From the NCBI GenBank assembly GCA_964057225.1, contig OZ059894.1, positions 12,162,131 to 12,226,130 of the forward strand: a DNA stretch of 64,000 nt. Direction: 5' to 3'. This DNA is from Auanema rhodensis (taxonomy: Eukaryota; Nematoda; Chromadorea; Rhabditida; Rhabditidae). Shown here piece by piece: positions 1 to 8,378 of this stretch. The number at the start of each line of letters is the position of its first letter. Position 1 is the first letter of the stretch. The position numbers and the translations under genes are program-made. The notes below the pieces were generated by a model. That model did no database searches, was not told the DNA's origin, and saw only the letters and a program-made list of their open reading frames with translations.

Positions 1-245
1 TCTTTTTATTCAAATACTTGTATATAGTTTTATATGTACGGTTGCAAAGTTTCCGAATATTTTATATATTTTTATACAATAATTAGGAGAAGGTTAATAC
101 AATGAAATCTCCCAACTTTACAGTGTTTGTATTGCTTACAGTATCTAGAACAACCACTCTTGTAATATTAGAGCACATATCAATCAACAACTTTTTCTAG
201 TTATCAAAGCTTTTTTATTTCTTCAAGATATTTCAAATAAAATAT

Positions 246-249
246 AAAA
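246..249 (-). terminator. Pol III T-run terminator of 5S copy A
   Basis: Four T residues on the minus strand directly follow the last 5S base, then AT-rich sequence. This is the usual RNA polymerase III stop. The same run follows every 5S copy. Confidence 0.75.
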
Positions 250-367
250 GCTTACGACACCCGGGATTCCCAAGCCGTCTCCGATCCAAGTACTAACCGG
301 GCCCAACGTTGCTTGACTTGCCAGATCGGACGGGATGGCGTACTTTCAACGTGGTATGGTCGTAAGC
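250..367 (-). rRNA. 5S: 5S ribosomal RNA, unit 0 copy A
   Basis: The minus strand reads GCTTACGACCATACCACG at the 5' end and ends GGGTGTCGTAAGC; these ends pair to form helix I. Length is 118 nt, close to the usual 118-121. The internal stretch GGTTAGTACTTGGATCGGAG matches the conserved internal promoter region (box A to box C). The product is the small RNA of the large ribosomal subunit, made by Pol III. A T-run stop follows directly, and a TATA-like box lies at about -28. The terminal helix and the block GTCCGATCTGGCAAG resemble nematode 5S as I recall it. Confidence 0.97.
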
Positions 368-390
368 AATGTTATATTCTTCATTATCAG

Positions 391-395
391 TTATA
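391..395 (-). promoter_or_regulatory. TATA-like box upstream of 5S copy A
   Basis: The minus strand has GATATAACT with TATAA at -28 to -24 from the 5S start. A TATA element near -28 is used by 5S genes in several eukaryotes in addition to the internal promoter. It is present in front of both 5S copies of each unit, although homogenisation alone could explain that. Confidence 0.45.
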
Positions 396-605
396 TCACT
401 CTAAATCTTGTTGTTAATAGTTAGGACCACAAAGAAAACAACAGGAACAGTAACAAATGAAATGCCCAAACTTTACAGTGTTCGAGTTATTTACAGTATC
501 TAAGACTACCTCTGTCGTGTTATTAGAGCAAACATTCGATTAACAACAACTTTTTTTTAGTTATCAAAGCTTTTTTATTTCTTCAAAAAATTTCAAATAA
601 AATAT

Positions 606-609
606 AAAA
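606..609 (-). terminator. Pol III T-run terminator of 5S copy B
   Basis: Four T residues on the minus strand directly after the 5S 3' end, as in copy A. Confidence 0.75.
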
Positions 610-727
610 GCTTACGACACCCGGGATTCCCAAGCCGTCTCCGATCCAAGTACTAACCGGGCCCAACGTTGCTTGACTTGCCAGATCGGACGGGATGGCG
701 TACTTTCAACGTGGTATGGTCGTAAGC
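610..727 (-). rRNA. 5S: 5S ribosomal RNA, unit 0 copy B
   Basis: Identical over the gene to copy A at 250-367. The flanks differ: a T in copy A is C four bases upstream of the gene, and the left flank is AAAAAA-rich instead of AAGATA. These flank differences separate copy A from copy B in almost every unit. Confidence 0.97.
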
Positions 728-750
728 AATGTCATATTCTTCATTATCAG

Positions 751-755
751 TTATA
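751..755 (-). promoter_or_regulatory. TATA-like box upstream of 5S copy B
   Basis: TATAA at -28 to -24 from copy B, same position as in copy A. Confidence 0.45.
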
Positions 756-869
756 TCACTCTAAATCTTGTTGTTAATAGATACGACCACAAAGAAAACA
801 ACAGGAACAGTAACAATAACAAAAAAAATTTTTTTTTCACCTATGTGTCTAAAGGTTAGCCATGTATCC

Positions 870-872
<3 letters not shown>

Positions 873-915
<43 letters not shown>
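873..915. repeat. (TA)n microsatellite
   Basis: Uninterrupted alternating TA, present once per unit and the main length-variable site of the array. Tract lengths by my count (nt): unit 0 43, unit 1 23, unit 3 51, unit 4 53, unit 5 43, unit 6 51, unit 7 43, unit 8 49, unit 9 41, unit 10 51, unit 11 43, unit 12 41, unit 13 11, units 14 and 15 45, unit 16 39, unit 17 52, unit 18 53, unit 19 41, unit 20 45, unit 21 37, unit 22 45, unit 23 49. Unit 2 has none. Confidence 0.97.
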
Positions 916-917
<2 letters not shown>

Positions 918-1010
918 ACAGTAAAAAGTCCAATCAAGAGAGAAATTTTTTCAACACATAGTTGTTTTTTTTTTAAATATCATTGTTTTTCCTCATAACT
1001 CGGTTTAAAC

Positions 1011-1071
1011 TCGTTCTAACCCGTTGAAATACGTCTAGAAAGTCTTTATAACATGCATATGTATGATAGAA
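1011..1071 (+). repeat. Internal spacer repeat 1, copy a
   Basis: Begins TCGTTCTAAC, then TTGAAATACGTCT, and contains the palindrome ATGCATAT. It aligns with 1627-1687 with roughly ten mismatches in about 60 bases. Confidence 0.75.
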
Positions 1072-1156
1072 CTTCATATTTATTGTAATAGAAAATTTTA
1101 TTTTCAGACGTCTTGGTTAACAATGATATGTTTTACCCCCTTATAATTTTTATCAT

Positions 1157-1197
1157 AATGTTCCTTATACGGAACGCTCAATGAAACTTGCTTCCAG
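1157..1197 (+). repeat. Internal spacer repeat 2, copy a, with hairpin
   Basis: Contains a 5-bp stem GTTCC/GGAAC (1160-1164 with 1171-1175) and a 6-nt loop. The hairpin and the following AATGAAACTTGCTTCC align with 1382-1422, offset by 225 bp. Confidence 0.7.
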
Positions 1198-1381
1198 AAA
1201 AATTTCTTTCTATTTTTTCTTCATATGTACGTAGATACTATAGAGAACTATGATAGAAAACTTTAACATTCACGAAATCATCATTTCTCATTACGCTACG
1301 GAGGTTTAAAAAGCTGTGTTTTACCTTATAATAGACCGGAAAACCCTTGTGTTAAAACTGGACCGTTTTTACACATATAAA

Positions 1382-1422
1382 AATGTCCCGTATTCGGGAC
1401 CCTAATGTAACTTTTGATTCCC
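1382..1422 (+). repeat. Internal spacer repeat 2, copy b, with hairpin
   Basis: Contains a 6-bp stem GTCCCG/CGGGAC (1385-1390 with 1395-1400) with loop TATT. Compared with copy a, the third pair is C-G here and T-A there, so the pairing is kept. Surrounding sequence is also related, such as TGTTTTACC at 1129 and 1317. Confidence 0.7.
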
Positions 1423-1626
1423 TATATTTTTTTTCATGAAATTTACAATCTACTGTAGAAAGAAGAATTATTTTTATAAAAACTGTAAATTTTTGAAAAA
1501 TGAAAACAAAACGAAAACAAAAACAACTTTTTTTTGAACATTTTCTCACACAAGGGTCCCCCCTTACCTACTTTTTTTCTCATTACTCGTTTCAACCTCA
1601 TCCGATCACTCTGCAAACATGTTTAA

Positions 1627-1687
1627 TCGTTCTAACTTGTTGAAATACGTCTTAAAAGTCTAAACAACATGCATATGCATAATAGAA
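1627..1687 (+). repeat. Internal spacer repeat 1, copy b
   Basis: Degenerate direct repeat of 1011-1071, including TTGAAATACGTCT and an ATGCATAT palindrome. Confidence 0.75.
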
Positions 1688-1742
1688 ACCACCCGAATAG
1701 GCCCCCACGCACTAAACGAGATATATACATTACCAGTATAGT

Positions 1743-1782
1743 AATAGAACACATATTGAAGATTAATTCGATAAGAACAATT
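1743..1782 (-). pseudogene. Degenerate U2 fragment (about U2 nt 39-78)
   Basis: 36 of 40 bases match U2, in the same orientation as the true gene. The four mismatches are transitions. The match covers stem IIa and part of IIb and lies wholly within the segment duplicated by the retrotransposon (nt 38-96). Homology stops one or two bases from the element's 3' junction site, and the next bases, TTTATTGA, also occur at the element's 3' end (TTTATTGAAT on the plus strand). It could be the footprint of an old insertion or simply a truncated U2 copy. It recurs in each unit about 300 bp left of U2. Confidence 0.6.
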
Positions 1783-2085
1783 TATTGACGTAGAGAATGT
1801 TTGTTCCGAAAAACTACAATATTAAACTATAAAAGTAACAAAAGCGTAGAGGCAGCAAAGACATGAATAAACATAAATGTAAATACAGAATTACCAGGTA
1901 GTACATAAGTATGACAAAAAATTATAAGAAAGCCATGAAAATAGAAGGTTTGTGAACAAATGAGAGGTACATCTTTGATCGTATAGTCATTTCTAAACCG
2001 TTCGTATGCTGCAGCATCGTCATAAGCGTCACTCAAGTTGAATTTCCATGTGTACTACACGATTTTCATTCTTATTGTTACATTC

Positions 2086-2283
2086 TTTCCCTGAGGGAAT
2101 GGGCCGTTCCCGCCAGCAGTGCAAGAGCGGGTCGACCCGTGAGGTGGAGCTAGCAAGCCAGCATCTACCTCAAGTCTCAAAAATCGGTTAACCTTATTGT
2201 GAACCAATGGAACACATATCGAAGGTTAATTCGATAAGAACGATTACTACACTTTGATCTTAGCCAAAAGGCCGAGAAGCGAT
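2086..2283 (-). ncRNA. U2: U2 spliceosomal snRNA, unit 0
   Basis: The minus strand begins ATCGCTTCTCGGCCTTTTGG, the universal U2 5' end that pairs with U6, and continues to the branch-site recognition motif GUAGUA at nt 34-39. Stem IIa (UAUCGAA/UUCGAUA) is perfect. Its loop UUAACC can instead pair with GGUUAA at nt 91-96, which keeps the IIa/IIc switch of U2. The Sm site AUUUUUG is at about nt 100-106. Stems III and IV follow, stem IV with CCCGC/GCGGG and a UUGCA loop. Length is about 198 nt; the 3' end is estimated just after the last CCCTCAGGG hairpin. It is transcribed by Pol II and selects the branch point in pre-mRNA splicing. Confidence 0.96.
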
Positions 2284-2371
2284 ACAGCATAGCCATGAGT
2301 ATCAAAGACATCAAGCAAATGTATCGTACTTGTTACGAGTGCACTCTCTCATTTGAATATAAAAGTGTGGT
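2284..2371 (-). promoter_or_regulatory. Probable U2 promoter region
   Basis: The 88 bp upstream of U2 should hold the proximal sequence element at about -45 to -75, roughly 2328-2358. I see CGTAACAAGTACG there but do not know the PSE consensus for this organism. The region is the same before every U2, including the split ones. At 2286 most units have C (ATACAGC); units 11, 12 and 14 have T. Confidence 0.35.
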
Positions 2372-2726
2372 TTGACAATCTTGACTGTACAGGTCATAAA
2401 TGGCTCATATAAACTGTGGATTTACTCAACTTTTGGACTTATTTTTTTCTTATTCGAAGCGCTGCACTTTTTTCTATTCTTTTTATTCAAATACTTGTAT
2501 ATAGTTTTATATGTACGGTTGCAAAGTTTCCGAATATTTTATATATTTTTATACAATAATTAGGAGAAGGTTAATACAATGAAATCTCCCAACTTTACAG
2601 TGTTTGTATTGCTTACAGTATCTAGAACAACCACTCTTGTAATATTAGAGCACATATCAATCAACAACTTTTTCTAGTTATCAAAGCTTTTTTATTTCTT
2701 CAAGATATTTCAAATAAAATATAAAA

Positions 2727-2844
2727 GCTTACGACACCCGGGATTCCCAAGCCGTCTCCGATCCAAGTACTAACCGGGCCCAACGTTGCTTGACTTGCCA
2801 GATCGGACGGGATGGCGTACTTTCAACGTGGTATGGTCGTAAGC
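2727..2844 (-). rRNA. 5S: 5S ribosomal RNA, unit 1 copy A
   Basis: Same gene sequence as 250-367. Confidence 0.97.
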
Positions 2845-3086
2845 AATGTTATATTCTTCATTATCAGTTATATCACTCTAAATCTTGTTGTTAATAGTTA
2901 GGACCACAAAGAAAACAACAGGAACAGTAACAAATGAAATGCCCAAACTTTACAGTGTTCGAGTTATTTACAGTATCTAAGACTACCTCTGTCGTGTTAT
3001 TAGAGCAAACATTCGATTAACAACAACTTTTTTTTAGTTATCAAAGCTTTTTTATTTCTTCAAAAAATTTCAAATAAAATATAAAA

Positions 3087-3204
3087 GCTTACGACACCCG
3101 GGATTCCCAAGCCGTCTCCGATCCAAGTACTAACCGGGCCCAACGTTGCTTGACTTGCCAGATCGGACGGGATGGCGTACTTTCAACGTGGTATGGTCGT
3201 AAGC
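3087..3204 (-). rRNA. 5S: 5S ribosomal RNA, unit 1 copy B
   Basis: Same gene sequence as 250-367, with copy-B flanks. Confidence 0.97.
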
Positions 3205-4542
3205 AATGTCATATTCTTCATTATCAGTTATATCACTCTAAATCTTGTTGTTAATAGATACGACCACAAAGAAAACAACAGGAACAGTAACAATAACAAA
3301 AAAAATTTTTTTTTCACCTATGTGTCTAAAGGTTAGCCATGTATCCGTTTATATATATATATATATATATATCAACAGTAAAAAGTCCAATCAAGAGAGA
3401 AATTTTTTCAACACATAGTTGTTTTTTTTTTAAATATCATTGTTTTTCCTCATAACTCGGTTTAAACTCGTTCTAACCCGTTGAAATACGTCTAGAAAGT
3501 CTTTATAACATGCATATGTATGATAGAACTTCATATTTATTGTAATAGAAAATTTTATTTTCAGACGTCTTGGTTAACAATGATATGTTTTACCCCCTTA
3601 TAATTTTTATCATAATGTTCCTTATACGGAACGCTCAATGAAACTTGCTTCCAGAAAAATTTCTTTCTATTTTTTCTTCATATGTACGTAGATACTATAG
3701 AGAACTATGATAGAAAACTTTAACATTCACGAAATCATCATTTCTCATTACGCTACGGAGGTTTAAAAAGCTGTGTTTTACCTTATAATAGACCGGAAAA
3801 CCCTTGTGTTAAAACTGGACCGTTTTTACACATATAAAAATGTCCCGTATTCGGGACCCTAATGTAACTTTTGATTCCCTATATTTTTTTTCATGAAATT
3901 TACAATCTACTGTAGAAAGAAGAATTATTTTTATAAAAACTGTAAATTTTTGAAAAATGAAAACAAAACGAAAACAAAAACAACTTTTTTTTGAACATTT
4001 TCTCACACAAGGGTCCCCCCTTACCTACTTTTTTTCTCATTACTCGTTTCAACCTCATCCGATCACTCTGCAAACATGTTTAATCGTTCTAACTTGTTGA
4101 AATACGTCTTAAAAGTCTAAACAACATGCATATGCATAATAGAAACCACCCGAATAGGCCCCCACGCACTAAACGAGATATATACATTACCAGTATAGTA
4201 ATAGAACACATATTGAAGATTAATTCGATAAGAACAATTTATTGACGTAGAGAATGTTTGTTCCGAAAAACTACAATATTAAACTATAAAAGTAACAAAA
4301 GCGTAGAGGCAGCAAAGACATGAATAAACATAAATGTAAATACAGAATTACCAGGTAGTACATAAGTATGACAAAAAATTATAAGAAAGCCATGAAAATA
4401 GAAGGTTTGTGAACAAATGAGAGGTACATCTTTGATCGTATAGTCATTTCTAAACCGTTCGTATGCTGCAGCATCGTCATAAGCGTCACTCAAGTTGAAT
4501 TTCCATGTGTACTACACGATTTTCATTCTTATTGTTACATTC

Positions 4543-4703
4543 TTTCCCTGAGGGAATGGGCCGTTCCCGCCAGCAGTGCAAGAGCGGGTCGACCCGTGAG
4601 GTGGAGCTAGCAAGCCAGCATCTACCTCAAGTCTCAAAAATCGGTTAACCTTATTGTGAACCAATGGAACACATATCGAAGGTTAATTCGATAAGAACGA
4701 TTA
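4543..4703 (-). pseudogene. U2: U2 3' part, left of retrotransposon 1
   Basis: U2 from nt 38 to the 3' end, including stem II, the Sm site and stems III-IV. It lacks nt 1-37, so it has no U6-pairing region and no promoter. The first 59 nt (4645-4703) are repeated beyond the element. Confidence 0.93.
4645..4703 (-). repeat. Target-site duplication, element 1, 3' side
   Basis: 59 bp of U2 (nt 38-96), identical to 8431-8489. Direct repeats this long point to two widely staggered nicks during target-primed reverse transcription. Confidence 0.95.
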
Positions 4704-5099
4704 ATGGTTTATTGAATAACTAATGTTATGAAACAATAAATAACCAATAAAAAAGAGCCCAGAATCGGGGAGACGGTATTACCAGTACAACTTAAAACAG
4801 CAAGTGATTAAAAAGTACAAAATAAAACACATTACCAACAGAGGCTAAAACGACTCAAGAGTCGGGGGAGTGGGTTAAAAAAAGTAATGAATAACAAAAA
4901 AAATGAATAATAAAGCAGAACAGTGAAAAGTAAATATCAAGTGCCGCTATGATCAAACAATTTGAGTGCCTACGGCAATGGTGTTAAAAATAAACAACAA
5001 AATACATGTACCAATGAAGGTCAGAAAGAGAGAAAGAAAAAAGACAAAAATAAGTAATACAAAAAGTAAAAAATATATTACAGTCAAATCACAAACAAG
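4704..5099 (-). other. 3' UTR of retrotransposon copy 1
   Basis: AT-rich noncoding end of the element. It holds a short perfect stem CGACTC/GAGTCG at 4851-4864. In R2-type elements the RT recognises a folded 3' UTR, and this region is the candidate. A plus-strand frame here is not supported as a gene. Confidence 0.7.
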
Positions 5100-8000
5100 T
5101 CAATGGATAATTTCTTCTTCATACTGCCTTACACCAGAAACATGTTCCACGTAGATATTCCTGGCCCACTTGATGGTATCGGCGACGACGAGCTTCTCCA
5201 TTAGCCGGTTGTAGTGGCTGCTGATCTTGAGTGATCGGAGGGCTTGTACGTTGAGCGGGTCCATAGTTCCAAGCATTCCTACGACATACGCTTCTACACT
5301 AGTCTTATAACCAAGACATTGGTATTGGCTGGCTATGTCAGCATATTTCCTCTCCTTTATCATACGCGCGGCTATCATGGCTTGTCGGCGGTTTTCATAG
5401 CTCACTGTAACATCAACGATACTACAGTGTTTTGCGTCATGATCGACCACTACTATGTCAGGTCGGAGTGTACTATTAATGCCAGGAAGAGGCTGGTTAG
5501 TGTAAACTTCTCCGTTTTTAGGCTCTGGCAGGGCTTTGATAAGACGGTCCACGATGTTGTTGTGGCGGAGTTGGATTGCTCTCGTGTGAAAGTGGCAGTG
5601 TCCAAGAACATGTGCAGCAGTTTCGTTGGGGTAACTACACCTGCGGCACTGTTTGTTTCCTTCTCCGTGTCTTCTACAGCCATTGAGCTGGAGAGTATTA
5701 AGTCGAGCCTTGTGGATGAATCGCCAATCAGCAAACCGTATGAAATCTCCCTTCGCCATAAAGTGATTGGACGCTTTGTTGAGCATTGTGACATCAAAGA
5801 CTTTCCCTTGATCCGGTTTTTGAAGAAGGATCCGAAGGTCTTTCAGCCATAATGCACGTCGCAGGCTTCTGTGGCATAGTGAAGGTGTTAACAGTTGGTT
5901 GTTTAGATTGAGTTCTAAACCACTTTCGAGGCATGTCCAGTTAGCGTTGATGAGTTTCTTGAGTTGACGCATCGCTACTCTTACTCTAGTCCAGATGGAG
6001 GAAACATCAGATGTTTCGGTGTCGAAAATGCCATCAACGGAACCGTTGTAATATGCAGCTGTCTCATCGTTACTGGCTTGACGTTTAATCCTTTTTGATG
6101 CTACTTTTATTGAGTCTTGATGCGCAATATCAGCTACTACAAGATCAGATGACTTCAAAAGTTGGTAGGCATGAGTGACTTCACAGACGTCTGACAGGTG
6201 TTGGAGTCGAGAGAGACCAAGTCCGCCGTAGTTGGTTGGCAGGTAGATTGGTTCAGCACTGGCGTTTGGAGGATAGTGCATCCATCTACGGGCACAGCGT
6301 TTGAGTTCTTTGTCAAAGGCGACTAGTTTACTCTTTGGGACGTGGCCATTCGTCATATGAAAATTAAGGCAGGGCATCAGGAAGGTGCGTACTGCGTCAG
6401 CTTTCTGCCATTCAGCCAGTAAGGATTTGTCAATTTTTTCCAAGTGTTGACTCATGATATTCACTGTTGGAACCGCAGACTTATGTAAATGCATTCCAGT
6501 AGGGATTCCCAGGTGGGAGTAGCTGTCAAATTTGCTGAGAGCGGGTAGAAAGCAGCTCTGAAGCATGTATGAGGCTGTTGATATTTTCCCTTTGTCGATC
6601 GTCAAAGTGGCGCATTTCGCTGGTTTGAAGGTCAAGCCTGTGAAATTAGCCGCATTTGATGCTGCGTCCAACATTTTCTGTAGATCTTCTGATGATGAGG
6701 AGACCAGGGCAAGGTCATCGGCGTACGCTAGCACAGCGATGTTGTGATTGTGTAGCTTATAGCCTGTAGAGGTTTCCAAGATGGTTTTAATTAGAGGTTC
6801 AATGGCAAGGTTGAACAGGATCGGAGATAGTGGGGATCCTTGTAACACACCTGCGTGAACTGGAATGGTCGAAGTGAGTCCGGAGCCTGTCTGGATTCTT
6901 GTAGAGGCATCTGTGTATAGAGCTCGTACTCGGGATATTGAGGCTTCAGCCATTCCTGACCATCTTAGAACGTCTAGCAGAGTTTCGTGTGGCAGCGATC
7001 CAAAAGCGTTTGCGAGATCAAGCCAAGCAATTGCAATTTTCTCACGTTTACGTTTAGCGTCTGCAATGGTACTTTGCAACAAAAAGTTGTGTTCCATGCA
7101 TCCAGCTTTGGCCACAAAGCCCTTTTGGGAGGGAGAAAGTCTTTTTTCTGCTCTTGCCCATGTTAGCAGTCGATGCGTAAGACAAGCTGAGTACGTCTTA
7201 CCAATTGTGCACGAAAGTGCTATTGGTCGCCAGTTGTTAATGTCAGCTTTATCACCTTTCTTATGGATGAGGACGGTGGTCGACTCTTTCCAGGAAAAAG
7301 GGATGTGTCCTAGCTTGTGTACGGTGTTAAATATCGCTGCTAATATGTGACCTCCTTGGTCAAATTTCTTCCAGTGCGAGTATCGAAGTCCATCAGCTCC
7401 TGGAGCCGTATCGCTGCAACGTCGTATGCGTTCCCAGACTTCCAAAGGGGTGAAAACACCTTCTAATGGGTCGGTACTAGTTGGCAAATCCGGTCTGGTG
7501 ACTGTGATGGGGAGGGCTGGGCCTTGACTGCTGTGAACAGAAAGGAAGTGTTTTTCAACATCTGCAGATGGTATGGTGCAGGTTTCACTTTGTTCTCCGA
7601 GCAGTTGTCGAAAGGCTTTCTTCTTGTTGGCCCTCCAAAGCTTCTGGATCTTCATCGCCTGGGTTTTTTGGTCTTCCTCAGGTTGTGTGTGTGGTCGGCG
7701 CCTTTGTCGGAAGTTGGGAACTTTGATCATAATGTCAAGAGACTTTCTGATTGTGTCTACCAACTCTTCCAGGACCTGCTCGAGCTCACTTTTGCATACT
7801 ACCTTTTTAATTCTATCCACCCAAATATTTTCAGAGTTTCTATTCGGATCAGGGTCGGCAAAAGATGGTTCTGTACTCGGAACCCTGATCTCGTTGAATA
7901 TTACACTCTCTCGCGGAAGGGGGGAAACTTCGGCCTCTGGGGACAAGTCCAGAATTGGGGCCTCAAACAAGCGTACCGTTGATGGAGATCCTTGTTCCTG

Positions 8001-8378
8001 TCCACTGGATGATGTTTCCTCCATTGTACGCTCCTCCACGGGCGGGGTGGTCGTCCTTGTGCCTGGTGGGCGGGTGTTCCTGATCCTCCGCAATATAGGG
8101 CGGGAACTGGGCTCTCTCGGAGATAGAGGTGAGATCACCACAGTTTCCTCTATGATGCGGAGGCATCCTTCAGCTTTTTTCTGATGGCTTTTAACGGCCT
8201 TCAGATTGCTGGTGAGGCCACAGGCACGGCACTCAAATTCTACTCCGACCTCATGTTCTCTCCGAAGATGGCGGACGAGACCATTGTGGTCTGAGTAGGA
8301 TCGCGGAATAGGAGCGCAGATTGAACAAGAAAAAGGGCTCTGAAGAGGCACCTTTAGCTTGTAAAGCCCTTGCTCCAT
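5100..8378 (-). CDS. Retrotransposon ORF: zinc finger, reverse transcriptase, restriction-like endonuclease
   Basis: 1092 residues, intact. It starts at ATG 8378; an in-frame TAA lies 15 codons upstream inside the leader, so this is the first usable ATG. Zinc fingers: C18-C21-H37-H42 (C2H2) and C50-C53-H65-C72. A proline-rich linker spans about 80-180 and a basic region about 221-260. Reverse transcriptase spans about 310-640: motif A WLDLANAF with D454, motif B GVLQGSPLSP at 510-519, motif C AYADD with D554/D555. C-terminal CCHC knuckle: C911, C914, H923, C928. Endonuclease: R-P-D at 972-974 and D989, with 14 residues between the two aspartates, as in R2-type enzymes. By analogy it would nick U2 DNA and prime reverse transcription there. 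No protease or RNase H domain was recognised. Confidence 0.95.
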   Translation of the reverse strand: MEQGLYKLKVPLQSPFSCSICAPIPRSYSDHNGLVRHLRREHEVGVEFECRACGLTSNLKAVKSHQKKAEGCLRIIEETVVISPLSPREPSSRPILRRIRNTRPPGTRTTTPPVEERTMEETSSSGQEQGSPSTVRLFEAPILDLSPEAEVSPLPRESVIFNEIRVPSTEPSFADPDPNRNSENIWVDRIKKVVCKSELEQVLEELVDTIRKSLDIMIKVPNFRQRRRPHTQPEEDQKTQAMKIQKLWRANKKKAFRQLLGEQSETCTIPSADVEKHFLSVHSSQGPALPITVTRPDLPTSTDPLEGVFTPLEVWERIRRCSDTAPGADGLRYSHWKKFDQGGHILAAIFNTVHKLGHIPFSWKESTTVLIHKKGDKADINNWRPIALSCTIGKTYSACLTHRLLTWARAEKRLSPSQKGFVAKAGCMEHNFLLQSTIADAKRKREKIAIAWLDLANAFGSLPHETLLDVLRWSGMAEASISRVRALYTDASTRIQTGSGLTSTIPVHAGVLQGSPLSPILFNLAIEPLIKTILETSTGYKLHNHNIAVLAYADDLALVSSSSEDLQKMLDAASNAANFTGLTFKPAKCATLTIDKGKISTASYMLQSCFLPALSKFDSYSHLGIPTGMHLHKSAVPTVNIMSQHLEKIDKSLLAEWQKADAVRTFLMPCLNFHMTNGHVPKSKLVAFDKELKRCARRWMHYPPNASAEPIYLPTNYGGLGLSRLQHLSDVCEVTHAYQLLKSSDLVVADIAHQDSIKVASKRIKRQASNDETAAYYNGSVDGIFDTETSDVSSIWTRVRVAMRQLKKLINANWTCLESGLELNLNNQLLTPSLCHRSLRRALWLKDLRILLQKPDQGKVFDVTMLNKASNHFMAKGDFIRFADWRFIHKARLNTLQLNGCRRHGEGNKQCRRCSYPNETAAHVLGHCHFHTRAIQLRHNNIVDRLIKALPEPKNGEVYTNQPLPGINSTLRPDIVVVDHDAKHCSIVDVTVSYENRRQAMIAARMIKERKYADIASQYQCLGYKTSVEAYVVGMLGTMDPLNVQALRSLKISSHYNRLMEKLVVADTIKWARNIYVEHVSGVRQYEEEIIH

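Larger units (their letters stand above)
916..2085. other. AT-rich spacer between TA tract and U2
   Basis: No supported gene. The two open frames here begin at GTG or TTG, not ATG, and one is lysine/phenylalanine-rich from A/T runs. The spacer holds two degenerate internal repeat pairs (1011-1071 with 1627-1687, and 1157-1197 with 1382-1422) and a 40-nt U2-like fragment at 1743-1782, each listed separately. The same spacer lies in every unit. Confidence 0.8.
1..2283. repeat. Tandem 5S-5S-U2 unit 0 (left end cut by window)
   Basis: Seen left to right: 5S gene A, 5S gene B, a (TA)n tract at 873-915 (43 nt), about 1.2 kb of AT-rich spacer, then U2. All genes read leftward. The two 5S modules are direct repeats of each other with a 360-bp period, covering the gene plus both flanks, so the unit contains an older internal duplication. 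Unit limits are set here at the base after each U2 5' end. Later units are near-identical and differ mainly in TA length and rare single-base changes. Confidence 0.95.

Noticed and set aside
768-998. Plus-strand frame with a run of alternating tyrosine and isoleucine
   Set aside because: It is the translation of the TA microsatellite, starts at TTG, and changes frame and length with the tract.
1484-1500. Sm-like AAATTTTTGAA on the plus strand of the spacer, considered as part of an SL or snRNA gene
   Set aside because: There is no leader with a donor site at the right distance upstream and no closing hairpin downstream.
1352-1549. A 65-codon minus-strand open frame in each unit
   Set aside because: It starts at GTG and is phenylalanine/lysine-rich because of A/T runs. 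It also overlaps the internal spacer repeat and hairpin.
1827-2036. A 69-codon minus-strand open frame just downstream of U2, repeated in every unit
   Set aside because: It begins at TTG and has no ATG. Its identity between copies follows from array homogenisation, and its C-terminal half is AT-rich spacer. I did not recognise the sequence. A coding exon cannot be fully excluded, but nothing supports it.
2372-2563. A 63-codon plus-strand open frame in each unit, right of U2
   Set aside because: It starts at TTG, its composition comes from T-runs, and it lies between the U2 promoter and 5S A with no coding signal.
4966-5154. Small plus-strand frame at the element 3' UTR
   Set aside because: It runs into the antisense of the RT gene, is lysine-rich from A-runs, and changes length between the two copies through A-run indels.
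5244-8184. Plus-strand open frames of 60-203 codons opposite the retrotransposon ORF
   Set aside because: They are antisense shadows of the RT gene, with no domain of their own, and appear in the same places in both copies.
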